Positions 29,380-39,796 of a DNA stretch of 64,000 nucleotides are shown in pieces. Origin of the DNA: Variovorax sp. HW608 (GTDB lineage: Bacteria; Pseudomonadota; Gammaproteobacteria; Burkholderiales; Burkholderiaceae_C); NCBI RefSeq assembly GCF_900090195.1, contig NZ_LT607803.1:6722229-6786228 (forward strand). Reading direction: 5' to 3'. The position numbers and the translations under genes were made by a program. The notes below the pieces were generated by a model. That model worked only from the letters and a program-made list of their open reading frames with translations, was not told the DNA's origin and ran no database searches. The number at the start of each line of letters is the position of its first letter. The stretch's first letter is position 1.

Positions 29380-30348
29380 TCAGGCGTCGACCGGGGTCAA
29401 GAGCGGCGCACCGGTGAAGTGCGCGCGCAGGTTGTCGAAGGTGAGCCGGCCCATCGCCTCGCGCGTCTGTCGCGTGCCGCTGCCGATGTGCGGCGTGAGC
29501 ACCACGTTGGACATCTCGCGCAGCGCCTCGGGTACCTGCGGCTCGTTCGCGAACACGTCGAGCGCCGCGCCGGCAATGACGCCGCCCCGCAAGGCCTCGA
29601 TCAGCGCGGGCTCGTCGACCACGCTGCCGCGCGCGACGTTGACCAGATAGCCCTCCGGCCCGAGCGCCTTGAGGACGCGCGCATCGATCATGCCCCGCGT
29701 GGCGGCACCGCCCGGCGTGATGACGATGAGGAAATCCACCGCCGACGCGAGCGAGGCGGCGTCGGGGTAGTAGGTGTAGTTGACGTTGCCGCGCGGTGAA
29801 CGCGCCGTGTAGGCGATGTCCATCCCGAACGCGCCGGCGCGATGCGCGATGGCCTGCCCGATGCGGCCCATGCCGACGATGCCGAGGCGGCTGCCCGTGA
29901 CCTTGCGAGCGAGCGCGATCGGTCCCTTCGGCCATTCGTTGCCGCGCACGAAGCGATCCGCCTGCGGAATGCGGCGTGCGACCGCGAGCATCAGGCCGAT
30001 CGCGAGATCGGCCACGTCGTCGTTCAGCACCTCGGGGGTGTTGGTGACCGGCACGCCGCGCTCGTGCGCGGCGGCGACGTCGATGCCGTCGTAGCCCACG
30101 CCGAACACCGAGATGACTTCGAGCGCGGGCAACTGCGCGATCAGTTCGCGCGGGACCTTGGCTTCACCGTTGGCGACCACGCCGCGGATGCGCGGCGCCA
30201 CTTCGGCGAAGGCCGCCGGGTCGCTCACATGGATGCGGTCGTGCACCGTGTACTCGCGGCAGAGGGCCTCCATGAGGAAAGGCATCAGGGGCGCGACGGC
30301 CAGCAGCTCGGGGCGAGCGGTAGCGTTCGAAGCACTGGTCCCTGTCAT
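29380..30348 (-). CDS. D-isomer-specific 2-hydroxyacid dehydrogenase
   Basis: 322 residues. NAD-binding motif GIVGMGRIGQAIA (about 155), substrate-loop FGVGYDGIDVAAA, catalytic Arg in LVNVARGSVVDE, Glu in ANEPQVPE and His in LTPHIGSGT. The family reduces 2-oxo acids such as hydroxypyruvate, glyoxylate or 2-ketogluconate. As first gene of the sugar-importer operon it may reduce a keto sugar acid or its breakdown product. AGAGGGG lies upstream of ATG 30348. Confidence 0.9.
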   Translation of the reverse strand: MTGTSASNATARPELLAVAPLMPFLMEALCREYTVHDRIHVSDPAAFAEVAPRIRGVVANGEAKVPRELIAQLPALEVISVFGVGYDGIDVAAAHERGVPVTNTPEVLNDDVADLAIGLMLAVARRIPQADRFVRGNEWPKGPIALARKVTGSRLGIVGMGRIGQAIAHRAGAFGMDIAYTARSPRGNVNYTYYPDAASLASAVDFLIVITPGGAATRGMIDARVLKALGPEGYLVNVARGSVVDEPALIEALRGGVIAGAALDVFANEPQVPEALREMSNVVLTPHIGSGTRQTREAMGRLTFDNLRAHFTGAPLLTPVDA

Positions 30349-30387
30349 GCGTTTGTCCCCTCTGCCGCCATCGGGCAATGATGTCGA

Positions 30388-30413
30388 TCGAATCATATGA
30401 TGATTGAATTCGA
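30388..30413. promoter_or_regulatory. Candidate GntR operator upstream of the sugar importer operon
   Basis: Nested dyads in an A+T-rich island: AATCAT-ATG-ATGATT (30391-30405) inside TCGAAT...ATTCGA (30388-30393 and 30408-30413). It lies 40 bp before the start of the first operon gene. Position and symmetry suit the DgoR-like regulator encoded second in the operon; binding itself is inferred. Confidence 0.5.
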
Positions 30414-30458
30414 CGCCCGGCAGGACAAACCCTGATGGCCAGGGACAGCGCCTGGGCC

Positions 30459-31955
30459 CTATGCGGCGCCGGACAATGAGGCACGCACCACGAAGCGGCC
30501 CGCGCGCGCGCCGGTCGCGCGGCCCGATGCCGTGTAGCTCAGCGCGCCGTTGACCCAGACCCGCTCGATGCCCTCGCTGAACTGCCGCGGCTGCTCGAAG
30601 GTCGCGCCGTCCTTCACACGCAGCGGATCGAACACCACCACGTCGGCCATGTAGCCCGCCTTGAGCAGCCCGCGTCCACCGATGCGGAAACGCGCGGCCG
30701 ACATGCCGGTCATCTTGTGGATCGCCTCCTCGAGACGCAGCAGGCCCTTCTCGCGCCAGTAGCTGGCCAGCACGCGCGGGAACGCACCCCACAGGCGCGG
30801 ATGCGGTCGCTCGTCGTGCGGCAGGCCGTCGGAGCCGATCATCGAGAGCGGGTGCGTGACCACGCGCTGCACGTCGTCCTCGCGCATCTGGAAGTAACAG
30901 GCATTGCCGGGCTTCAGGCGCACGGCAGCTTCCTGCTGCGACACGCCCCACTCCTTCGCGATGTCCGCCAGGTAGCGGCCGCCCATTTCGGGATGCGGCT
31001 CGCTGCCGGTGATGAGGACGTCGATGATCCCGTCGACCAGATCCTCGCGCAGCACGGTCGAACCCGCGGTATAGGGATAGACGTCCATGCCGATCTCCTG
31101 GCCGCGCGCCAGTTGCTCGATCAGCGGCAGGGTCTCGCGCGTGCGTCCCCAGTTGTCGGGGCCCGCGCACTTGTGGTGCGAGATGACGAGCGGCAAGCCG
31201 GACTGGCGCGCGGTCAGCGCCGCCTCCTGGAGCGCCGGAAGAATGCCCGCGAGTTCATCGCGGATGTGCGTGGCGTACACCCCGCCGTTGCGCGCCGCCA
31301 CGCTCGCCACGGCCACGAGCTCATCGAGGTCCGCGGCATACGCCTCCTCGTAGAACACGCCGGAAGACAGGCCCAATGCGCCCGCGTCCATGGCCTCCTG
31401 CATGTCCGCCGCCATGGCCACGCGCTCGCGCGCGTCGGCCGCACGATCCAGCGAAGCCATGTGGCGCATGCGCAGCGCGGTATGCCCGAGCAGCGCGGCG
31501 ACATTGACACCGGGACGCGCGGCATTCACCGCATCGGCATAGGCGCGCATCGTGGGATGACGGAACTGCTCGCGCCCCAGCAGCGACAGCGGGGCCAGCG
31601 GCGCCTGCGTCACCACCGGCGCCAGCGAGATGCCGCAGTTGCCGACGATCACCGTGGTCACGCCCTGCGAAAGCTTGGGCAGCATGTCCGGTTTCTCGAT
31701 CGCGGCGGCGTCATCGTGCGTGTGCACGTCGATGAAGCCCGGCGCGACGACCATGCCGGTGCAATCGATCTCCTCCACGCCGCCGCCGGCGCGCAGCTCG
31801 CCGAGCATCTGCGGCGGCGTCTGCCCGGGCGCCGCGACCGATGCGATGCGCTCGCCCACGAGCAGCACGTCGCCCGTCCATCCGGGCGTGCCGCCGCCGT
31901 CGACGATCTGGCCGCCCGTGAGGAGCGTGCCGGGTCCGTTGTCTTTCATCGTCAT
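30459..31955 (-). CDS. N-acyl-D-amino-acid deacylase (D-aminoacylase)
   Basis: 498-residue amidohydrolase. The metal site is complete: GFIDVHTHDD, the cysteine ligand in GNCGISLAP, HHKCAG and the catalytic aspartate in SDGLPHDERPHPRLWG. Releases free D-amino acids from N-acyl-D-amino acids in the cytoplasm. The ATG overlaps the stop of the RpiR gene by 4 bp (ATGA), placing it last in the operon with the peptide importer and the D-amino-acid deaminase. D-glutamate/aspartate-specific variants cannot be excluded. Confidence 0.92.
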   Translation of the reverse strand: MTMKDNGPGTLLTGGQIVDGGGTPGWTGDVLLVGERIASVAAPGQTPPQMLGELRAGGGVEEIDCTGMVVAPGFIDVHTHDDAAAIEKPDMLPKLSQGVTTVIVGNCGISLAPVVTQAPLAPLSLLGREQFRHPTMRAYADAVNAARPGVNVAALLGHTALRMRHMASLDRAADARERVAMAADMQEAMDAGALGLSSGVFYEEAYAADLDELVAVASVAARNGGVYATHIRDELAGILPALQEAALTARQSGLPLVISHHKCAGPDNWGRTRETLPLIEQLARGQEIGMDVYPYTAGSTVLREDLVDGIIDVLITGSEPHPEMGGRYLADIAKEWGVSQQEAAVRLKPGNACYFQMREDDVQRVVTHPLSMIGSDGLPHDERPHPRLWGAFPRVLASYWREKGLLRLEEAIHKMTGMSAARFRIGGRGLLKAGYMADVVVFDPLRVKDGATFEQPRQFSEGIERVWVNGALSYTASGRATGARAGRFVVRASLSGAA

Positions 31956-32854
31956 GTTTCTTCGTCAGTGGCCTCAGTGGCGCCGGAGTATTCGGCGCTG
32001 TCGAAGCCATGCTTGTGCAGCAACTGCTTGAACTGCTGGAGGCCGCGCGTGACGGACGGCCCGAGTTTCTGTGCCAGGCGCACCATCAGGATCTCGATGA
32101 CCACGAGATGTGCGAGGTAGGCCTCGGTGCCGACGCGCATCACCGCGTCCTGCGGCACCGAGACGCCGATCACGAGATCGGCGATCTCGGCCAGCTGCGT
32201 GTCGGGCTGCGTCAGCGCGATCACCGTCGCGCCCTGCGAACGCGCGAAGCGGGCCGCCTCCAGCGTGTAGGGCATGCGCCCCACGTGCGAGATCACGAAG
32301 GCCACGCCTTCGGGGCCGAGCGTGCTCGCCGACACGAGCTGCTGGTGCGCGTCGAAGATCGCGTTGGACGTGCACCCCAGGCGGAACAGCCGGCTCTGCA
32401 GCTCGCTTGCCATGAAGGTGGAAGCGGCGCCCACCGAATAGCAGTCGATGCGCTTGGCCGCAGCGAGCCGGGTCGCGACCTGGTCGAGCACATCGACGTC
32501 GATGCGGCGCCCGAGCTCGGTCAGCGACGACACGGCCGCATGGATGATCTTGCTGGCCACGTCGCTTGCGCTGTCTTCCGCCAGCACGCTGCGGTGCAGG
32601 TAGGAGCCGGTCACTGCGAGGTCCTGCGCCAGTGCGAGCATGAACTCGCGCACCGAATCGAAGCCGAAGGCACGGCAGGTGCGCACGATGGTCGGCATCG
32701 ACACGCCGGCCTGCTGCGCGAGCTGCTCCACCGTTGCGGCCACCGCTGCGCGGGGATCTTCGAGCACGACCTGCACCACGCTGCGCTGCGCCGCCGGGAG
32801 TCCGGCCATGCTTTCGCGCAGGCGCTGCAGCAGGGAACTGTTCATCGCGCTCAT
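31952..32854 (-). CDS. RpiR/MurR-family transcriptional regulator
   Basis: 300 residues. N-terminal RpiR helix-turn-helix (ATVEQLAQQAGVSMPTIVRTCRAFGFDSVREFMLALAQDLA) and C-terminal SIS domain (IDCYSVGAASTFMASELQSRLFRLG; VAFVISHVGRMPYTLEAARFARSQGATVIALTQ), which in relatives binds phosphosugars or related ligands. Lies between deacylase and deaminase genes with 4- and 1-base overlaps. Probably controls this operon and the divergent ridA operon through the dyad-rich region at 39681-39796. Confidence 0.9.
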   Translation of the reverse strand: MSAMNSSLLQRLRESMAGLPAAQRSVVQVVLEDPRAAVAATVEQLAQQAGVSMPTIVRTCRAFGFDSVREFMLALAQDLAVTGSYLHRSVLAEDSASDVASKIIHAAVSSLTELGRRIDVDVLDQVATRLAAAKRIDCYSVGAASTFMASELQSRLFRLGCTSNAIFDAHQQLVSASTLGPEGVAFVISHVGRMPYTLEAARFARSQGATVIALTQPDTQLAEIADLVIGVSVPQDAVMRVGTEAYLAHLVVIEILMVRLAQKLGPSVTRGLQQFKQLLHKHGFDSAEYSGATEATDEET

Positions 32855-34125
32855 CAGAAACGGGTACTGATGGCGCCGGTCACGGCCAGGTCGTCATCCA
32901 CCAGCGCCAGCCAGCGCCACTTGTCGAAGGTGGTGCACGGATGCGAGATGCCGAGCGCCACGCGATCGCCGACCTGCGGCACCGTGCCGTCCGGATCGAA
33001 GCGCAGGTAGGCATGCTGGTCGTTGAGCGCGCTGATCTTCCAGTCGGCCGGCACTGCGGCCGCGATGCGCGCGCCGCGCGGCGCATGCCGCACCGGGATC
33101 GGCATCTCGATGTCGTAGGAGATGTCGCGCCGGCCGCAGGTCAGGAGCGCGAGTCCCGGCTCGGGTACGGATTGCACGAGCGACCAGACCTCGAGCGCCG
33201 CGCGCAGCGAGCTGTCCAGCCCTTCGCGCTGCTCCACCTGCTTGAGGAAGCGTGCGTAAGTGCCGTTGTCATGCGTGATGTAGCAGCCCGAGCGCAGCAC
33301 GCCCTGCATGGGCCGCGACAACCCTTGCGCGCGCAGCAGCGGGATCACGAGATCGAATACCGCGGAGCCCCCGGCCGTGAGCAGCGGCGTGTCCTCGCCG
33401 AAGAGTTGCTCCGCATCGCAGCGCCGCGCGACTTCGAGCACGCGCTCCACCAGCGCCGTGACTTCGCGCGCGTCGTGCTCGCTGTCGCAGCGCGCGAGGC
33501 CGCCTTCATAGCATTCGATGCCGCCGAGCCGGACGACGGGCGATTGCGAGATCGCCCTTGCGAGTTCGAGCGCCTCGCCCAGCGTGCGGCAACCGGTGCG
33601 CTGGCCCGGAATGCCGATCTCGATCAGCACGTCGAAGGTGCGATGCGACTGCCGGCGCGCGGCCCAGTCCTCGATGAGCGCCAGTTGCGCGAGCGAGTCG
33701 ACCAGGAACCACACGCGCAGGTCGTTGTGCCCCGCGAGCAGCATGTCCAGGCCGTCGAGGTCGGCATCGCCCAGCACCTGGTTGGCGATGATGCAGCGTC
33801 GCGCCCCTGCCTCGACACCCACTGCGAGCTGATAGATGGTGGCGAAGGTCAGGCCCCAGGCGCCGCCGGCGAGCTGCTGCTCGAACAGCTCGGGCGACAT
33901 CGTGGTCTTGCCGTGCGGCGCCAGCAGCACGCCCTTGCGCCGTGCGTAGTCCTGCATCCAGGCGATGTTGTGCGCGAGCGCGGAGCGATGGACGACGGCC
34001 AGCGGATAGGCGAGGTCGTCGGCGAGCACGTGCCAGCCCTTGCTGCCGAGGTCGGCGGCGCGGCAGGGAGCGGCCTCCAGCGGGTAGCTCTTGCTGCGGT
34101 GGTCGAGGATCAGCTCTTCGTTCAT
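32854..34125 (-). CDS. PLP-dependent D-amino-acid deaminase (D-serine dehydratase-like)
   Basis: 423-residue fold-type III PLP enzyme. The Schiff-base lysine is in LLAPHGKTTMSPELF (about residue 72). The C-terminal zinc pair of the eukaryotic-type D-serine dehydratase/D-threonine aldolase group is present in HPCTTFDKW. Expected reaction: D-serine or related D-3-hydroxy amino acid to 2-oxo acid plus ammonia through an enamine/imine. The divergent ridA gene would hydrolyse that intermediate. 13 bp after the importer ATPase gene on the same strand. Confidence 0.88.
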   Translation of the reverse strand: MNEELILDHRSKSYPLEAAPCRAADLGSKGWHVLADDLAYPLAVVHRSALAHNIAWMQDYARRKGVLLAPHGKTTMSPELFEQQLAGGAWGLTFATIYQLAVGVEAGARRCIIANQVLGDADLDGLDMLLAGHNDLRVWFLVDSLAQLALIEDWAARRQSHRTFDVLIEIGIPGQRTGCRTLGEALELARAISQSPVVRLGGIECYEGGLARCDSEHDAREVTALVERVLEVARRCDAEQLFGEDTPLLTAGGSAVFDLVIPLLRAQGLSRPMQGVLRSGCYITHDNGTYARFLKQVEQREGLDSSLRAALEVWSLVQSVPEPGLALLTCGRRDISYDIEMPIPVRHAPRGARIAAAVPADWKISALNDQHAYLRFDPDGTVPQVGDRVALGISHPCTTFDKWRWLALVDDDLAVTGAISTRF

Positions 34126-34138
34126 GTCGGGTTCCTTC

Positions 34139-35124
34139 TCAGAGATCGTCGCGCCAGCAGGCGTGCCAGTGGCCGGGCTGCACTTCGCGCAGCCGCATGT
34201 CGGCGCTTGCGCAGCGTTCCTCGGCCATCGGGCAGCGCGTGCGGAAGACGCAGCCCGAGGGCGGGTTCGCCGGGCTCGGCAGGTCGCCCTGCAGCAGCGG
34301 CACCACGCGACGCTGCGCCGGATCGGGGATCGGCGCCGCCGCCAGCAAGGCGCGCGTGTACGGGTGCCGGGGGTTCGCGTAGAGCGACTCGGTCGGCGCG
34401 ATCTCCATCACGCGGCCCAGGTACAGCACGACGACACGGTCGCACAGGTATTCGACCACATCGAGGTCGTGCGAGATGAACAGCAGCGTGAGGCCGAGCT
34501 GCTCCTTCAGCTCGCCCAGCAGGTTGACCACCTGCGCCTGGATCGACACGTCGAGCGCCGACAGCGGCTCGTCCGCGACGATGAATTGAGGCTCGACCGC
34601 CAGCGCCCGCGCGATGCCGATGCGCTGCCGCTGGCCGCCCGAGAACTCGTGCGGATAGCGGTCCGCATGCTCCGGCCGCAGGCCCACCTGCTGCAGCAGT
34701 TGCTCGATGCGCGGCTTGCGCGCACTGCCTTTGGCCAGCCCGTGCGTATCGAGCGCCTCGCCCAGCACGTCGCGGATGCGCATGCGCGGGTTGAGGCTGG
34801 CATAGGGGTCCTGGAAGATGATCTGGATCTTCGAGCGCAACGGGCGGAACTGCGACTGCGACAGCTCCGCCAGGTTGCGCGGCGCCGCATCCGACCCGCC
34901 CTGCTGGTAGAGCATCTCGCCGTCGGTCGGGTCCACGAGGCGCGTGAGCAGGCGGCCGATGGTGCTCTTGCCCGAGCCCGATTCGCCGACCAGCCCCAGC
35001 GTCTCGCCCTTGCGGATGCTGAAGCTCACGTCGTCCACCGCGCGCACGGGATGGCTGCCCTTGCCGAAGTACTTGCGCAGGTTGCGGACTTCGAGCAGGT
35101 TGTCATGGGCGAGGCTTGCCGTCG

Positions 35125-35128
<4 letters not shown>
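34139..35128 (-). CDS. Peptide ABC transporter ATP-binding protein (DppF type)
   Basis: 329 residues. Walker [11 protein letters not shown] loop [12 protein letters not shown], signature FSGGQRQR, Walker [13 protein letters not shown] and a C-terminal oligopeptide-transporter extension whose cysteines ([16 protein letters not shown]) suit the Fe-S or metal-binding end of DppF/OppF proteins. ATG 35128 overlaps the stop of the DppD-type gene by 4 bp. Confidence 0.92.
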
Positions 35129-36182
<1,054 letters not shown>

Positions 36183-36186
<4 letters not shown>

Positions 36187-36248
36187 TCGATTACCTCCGT
36201 GCTTCGCACTGCGGTGCGAGCGCCTTCGGGCGGCCGGGCGGCGCTCAT
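36183..36248 (-). repeat. 66-nt intercistronic repeat, copy 1, with 21-residue micro-ORF
   Basis: Fills the entire gap between the DppC- and DppD-type genes. The micro-ORF starts with an ATG overlapping the DppC TGA (ATGA), begins [15 protein letters not shown] and ends STEVIE. Its TGA overlaps the DppD ATG. Within it lie two potential RNA hairpins, GAGCGCC/GGCGCTC and CGCAC-CGCA-GTGCG, then GGAGGT six bases before the DppD start. The first 45 or so bases are shared with copies at 45440-45505 and 48994-49059. Confidence 0.85.
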
Positions 36249-37111
36249 GCCGCTTTCCTCAGCTTGGGATCGAGCATGTCGCGCACGCCGTCGCCCAGGA
36301 TCTGCAGCGACAGCGCGGTCAGCACGATCGCGAGGCCGGGGCAGAAGATGGTCCAGAAGGCCTTGTCGGCGTATTCGAGGCTGCCGGCGATCATGGTGCC
36401 CCAGGTCGGGATGTCCGGCGGCACGCCGACGCCGAGGAACGAAAGCCCCGCCTCGGCCAGGATCGCGTAGGCGAAGATGAAGGTCACCTGCACGAGGATC
36501 GGCGACATCAGGTTCGGCAGGATGTGCTTGCGCAGGATGCGCGGCGTGCGCACGCCGAGGGCCCGCGCTGCATCGACGAACAGCAGTTCGCGCAGCACCA
36601 GCGTGGTGGCGCGCACCACCCGCGCCACGCGCGGCGTATAGACGATCACCAGCGCCAGCATCACGTTCCACAGCGAAACGCCGAGGATCGACACCAGCGC
36701 GATGCCCAGCAGGATGTCGGGGAAGGACATCATCGCGTCGACGATGCGCATCAGCGGCGCGTCGAGGCGGCGGAAGAAGCCGGCGAGCATCCCGAGCAGC
36801 GTGCCGCAGAGCACGGCGCCGGCGGCGGTGATGAAGCCGATCAGGAGCGAATAGCGCGCGCCGTGCACGATGCGCAGCATCACGTCGCGGCCGAGCTCGT
36901 CGGTGCCCGCCCAATGCTCCCAGGAAGGTGCGTGCAGCCGCTGGCTGATCTCGATCGCGCCGGGGTCCGCGTCCGAGACCCACGGGAGGATCACCGCCAC
37001 GCCCACCACCAGCAGCAGCACCAGCGCCGACGCGAGCACGATCCGGCGCATGAACAGGCGGCTCGCCATCGGCAGCAGACTGGCGACAAAGGATGAGACG
37101 GCCGCTTTCAT
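36245..37111 (-). CDS. Peptide ABC transporter permease (DppC type)
   Basis: 288 residues with an N-terminal membrane anchor, the DppC/OppC N-domain ([27 protein letters not shown]) and five more helices. The EAA-type loop is [23 protein letters not shown]. Its start overlaps the DppB-type stop by 4 bp. The last codon is followed by TGA within ATGA of the micro-ORF repeat. Confidence 0.92.
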   Translation of the reverse strand: MKAAVSSFVASLLPMASRLFMRRIVLASALVLLLVVGVAVILPWVSDADPGAIEISQRLHAPSWEHWAGTDELGRDVMLRIVHGARYSLLIGFITAAGAVLCGTLLGMLAGFFRRLDAPLMRIVDAMMSFPDILLGIALVSILGVSLWNVMLALVIVYTPRVARVVRATTLVLRELLFVDAARALGVRTPRILRKHILPNLMSPILVQVTFIFAYAILAEAGLSFLGVGVPPDIPTWGTMIAGSLEYADKAFWTIFCPGLAIVLTALSLQILGDGVRDMLDPKLRKAA

Positions 37112-38058
37112 TTGGACTCCAGCCGGATGCGCGGATCGACCAGCGTGTAGATGAAGTCGATGCCGAGGTTGATGAACACGTAGATGGCCGCGATGACGAG
37201 CAGCGTGCCCTGGATCACCGGGTAGTCGCGCCGCAGCACCGCGCGCACCACCAGGTTGCCGACGCCGGGCAGGTTGAACACCGTCTCGGTCACCACGGTG
37301 CCGCCGATCATCAGCGCGAGCGTGAGGCCGAGCACCGTGACGATCGGCACCAGCGCGTTGCGCAGCACGTGGTGGACCATGATCACGCGCTCGGGCAGGC
37401 CCTTGGCGCGTGCGGTGCGCACGTAGTCCTCGCCGAGGATGTCGAGCACCGAGGCGCGCGTGAAGCGGATGATCAGCGCCGAGTTGAGCAGCCCCAGCAC
37501 CAGCGCGGGCAACAGCAGGTGATGCAGCCGCTCGTGCAGCGTTGCGCTCGGATCGCCGTAGCCCGATGCCGGGAACCACCCGAGCTTGACCGCGAAGAAC
37601 TGGATCAGGATCAGGCCGAGCCAGAAGCTCGGCACGCTCGCGCCGAGCATCGCGACGCTGCTGACGGCCTGGTCGGCCGCGCTGCCGCGCCAGACGGCCG
37701 CCGCCATGCCGGCCGGAATGCCGATCAGCGCCGCGATGAACACCGCGAAGAGCGCGAGGAACAGCGTCGGCTCGGCACGCTCCAGCAGCGCCTGCGCCAC
37801 GGGGCGCTGCAGGAACAGCGACTGCCCCAGGTTGCCGTGCAGCAGCTCGCCGACCCACAGCACGAACTGCGTCGGCAGCGGCTTGTCGAGCCCGTATTGC
37901 ACGCGGGCCGCGGCGATGTCGGCGGCGGTGGCCTGATCGCCGAGCAGCAGCGCAACGGGATCACCGGACGCGAGGCGCGTCAGGGTGAAGACCAGCACCG
38001 CGACGATCGCGAGCACCGCCAGGGCCCCGGCCAGGCGGGTGAGCAGGAAGCGCAGCAT
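37108..38058 (-). CDS. Peptide ABC transporter permease (DppB type)
   Basis: 316 residues with six predicted helices. Family marks: MLRFLLTRLAGALAVLAIVAVLVF start, LGLDKPLPTQF-like periplasmic loop (YGLDKPLPTQFVLWV), GNLGQSLFLQRPV and the EAA loop RTARAKGLPERVIMVHHVLRNAL. Follows the binding-protein gene by 17 bp. Confidence 0.92.
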   Translation of the reverse strand: MLRFLLTRLAGALAVLAIVAVLVFTLTRLASGDPVALLLGDQATAADIAAARVQYGLDKPLPTQFVLWVGELLHGNLGQSLFLQRPVAQALLERAEPTLFLALFAVFIAALIGIPAGMAAAVWRGSAADQAVSSVAMLGASVPSFWLGLILIQFFAVKLGWFPASGYGDPSATLHERLHHLLLPALVLGLLNSALIIRFTRASVLDILGEDYVRTARAKGLPERVIMVHHVLRNALVPIVTVLGLTLALMIGGTVVTETVFNLPGVGNLVVRAVLRRDYPVIQGTLLVIAAIYVFINLGIDFIYTLVDPRIRLESK

Positions 38059-38075
38059 GACGAGGGTCCGTGGCT

Positions 38076-39680
38076 TTACTTGGCGAGGCCGGTGTTCCAG
38101 AAGAACGGCCAGATCGCCGGCGTATACCCCTCCAGCTTGGCCGAGCGCGCGGACAAGCTGTTGAACTTGCCGACCTCGATGAACGGCACTTCGTCATACA
38201 CCGTCTGCTGCACCTGGCCCCACAGCGCGCCGCGCTTGGCGACGTCGCTTTCGTGGTTGAAGGCGGCCAAGGTCGACTTCTTGGCCGGCGTTTCCCACCA
38301 GCCCGGCGCGCCGTCGCCCAGCTGCGGCGGCGAGAGCATCGGCTCGGGGAAGAGGCCCGAATGCGTGAAGTACACGTCCCACAACTTGGCATCGTTGCGC
38401 CGCTGCACCAGCGTGGCCCAGTCCACCACCTGCAGGTCAGTCTTGAAGCCGGCCTTCTTGAGCTGCTCGGACATCACGAGCGCCATGTTGTAGTGGAACT
38501 CGTACTGGCGGCTCGCCATGATGCGGATCGGCTGGCCGTTGTAGCCGGCCTTGGCGGCAGCCTCCTTGGCCGACTGCGGGTTGCGCGTGTTGTAGGCGTT
38601 GCTGCCCGCGGTCGAGAAGTACGGCGTGCCCTTCGGGAAGAAGTTGGGCTCGACGACGAAGAAGCGGTTGTCGCCGAAGCCGGCAGCCATCAGCTCGCCC
38701 TGCCCCACCGCGGTCTGCACCGCGCGGCGCAGCGGCTGCGATGCCAGCACGCCTTCCTTGGTGTTGAACACGATGTAGGGGAAGCCGAAGTTCTTCGTCA
38801 CGATCGGCACGACTGCTGGCGCGCCCTTGTCGATGCGGCCTGCAGACTCGACGGGCAGCAGGTCGGCGTACTGGAACTGGCCCGACAGCGCGCCTTCGAC
38901 GCGCGTGTTCGCGTTTGGCACGGGCACGAAGCGCAGCTCGTCCAGCAGGGCTTCGCGGCGGCCCGCGTAGCCGCTCGGCGCCTCCTTGCGCGGCGAGTAG
39001 CCTTCATAGCGCACCAGCACCGTGAACTGGTCGGGGCGGCGCTCCTTGAACTTGTAGGGGCCGGTGCCGATGAAGTCCTTCAGCTGCGGCGCGATGCTTT
39101 CCTTGGCCATGATCGCCGCCATGCCGCTGGGCAGCGCCAGCTGCGCGAGCAGGGGTGCGTACGGTGCATTGAGCTTGATCTCCACCGTGAGCGGGCCCTT
39201 GGCGGTCAGCGAGGCGACTTCCTTGCCCACTGCCTTGCCGCGCGGCGACAGCTCCATCCAGCGCTGCAGCGACGCGACCACGTCATCGGCGTTCAACTCG
39301 CGTCCGTTGTGGAACTTCACACCCTTGCGCAGCGCGATGGTGTAGGTCAGGCCGTCCTTCGAGACCACCGGCATGCCTTCGGCCAGCATCGGCGCGATGT
39401 TCCAGTTCGCATCGAAGGTATAGAGTGGCTCGTAGACGTGCTGCATGATCGTGCCGACGAGGTCGGCGGTGCTGATCATGGGGTCGAGGCCCTGCGGCTC
39501 GCCGACCATCGCCAGATTGGCCGCTCCGCCCTTCGGAGGTTCGGCGAACGCGGCCCCGGGCAGGAGGCCCAGCGCAAGCACGGCGGCGGCTGCGCCCGCG
39601 AATGCCCGCCAACGCGGCGCGCGCACCGTGCTGGGAGAAGAAAAACCAGATGTCGGTACAGTGGTGGCGGTCATTTGCAT
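38076..39680 (-). CDS. Peptide ABC transporter substrate-binding protein (SBP family 5)
   Basis: About 534 residues. A long N-region precedes the signal peptide (AAAVLALGLLPGAAFAEPP). Mature family-5 motifs: EPQGLDPMISTADLVGTIMQHVYEPLYTFD, LRKGVKFHNGRELNADDVVASLQRW, GTGPYKFKE and the C-terminal FTHSGLFPEPMLSPPQ. Starts at 39692, 39680 and 39674 are all possible; 39680 was preferred because AGGG lies 5 bases before it. First gene of the leftward operon. Its linkage to D-amino-acid enzymes suggests peptides or acylated amino acids as ligand. Confidence 0.88.
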   Translation of the reverse strand: MQMTATTVPTSGFSSPSTVRAPRWRAFAGAAAAVLALGLLPGAAFAEPPKGGAANLAMVGEPQGLDPMISTADLVGTIMQHVYEPLYTFDANWNIAPMLAEGMPVVSKDGLTYTIALRKGVKFHNGRELNADDVVASLQRWMELSPRGKAVGKEVASLTAKGPLTVEIKLNAPYAPLLAQLALPSGMAAIMAKESIAPQLKDFIGTGPYKFKERRPDQFTVLVRYEGYSPRKEAPSGYAGRREALLDELRFVPVPNANTRVEGALSGQFQYADLLPVESAGRIDKGAPAVVPIVTKNFGFPYIVFNTKEGVLASQPLRRAVQTAVGQGELMAAGFGDNRFFVVEPNFFPKGTPYFSTAGSNAYNTRNPQSAKEAAAKAGYNGQPIRIMASRQYEFHYNMALVMSEQLKKAGFKTDLQVVDWATLVQRRNDAKLWDVYFTHSGLFPEPMLSPPQLGDGAPGWWETPAKKSTLAAFNHESDVAKRGALWGQVQQTVYDEVPFIEVGKFNSLSARSAKLEGYTPAIWPFFWNTGLAK

Positions 39681-39796
39681 CGTGGCCCTCATGAGTAATA
39701 ACATTACATCGGTGATCCTATTTTGCGAAACTATCCACGTCAAAATAGGGTTTACCCTAGGAATCAATGTAATTTCTTTACAAACATCACCAGATC
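39681..39796. promoter_or_regulatory. Divergent promoter region with nested dyads
   Basis: 116-bp A+T-rich gap between two divergent operons. Three inverted repeats are nested or interleaved: ATTACAT / ATGTAAT (39703-39709, 39767-39773), CCTATTTTG / CAAAATAGG (39717-39725, 39741-39749) and TAGGG-TTTA-CCCTA (39746-39759). These are good candidate sites for the RpiR regulator encoded in the leftward operon. Individual -35/-10 boxes are not clear enough to name. Confidence 0.6.
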
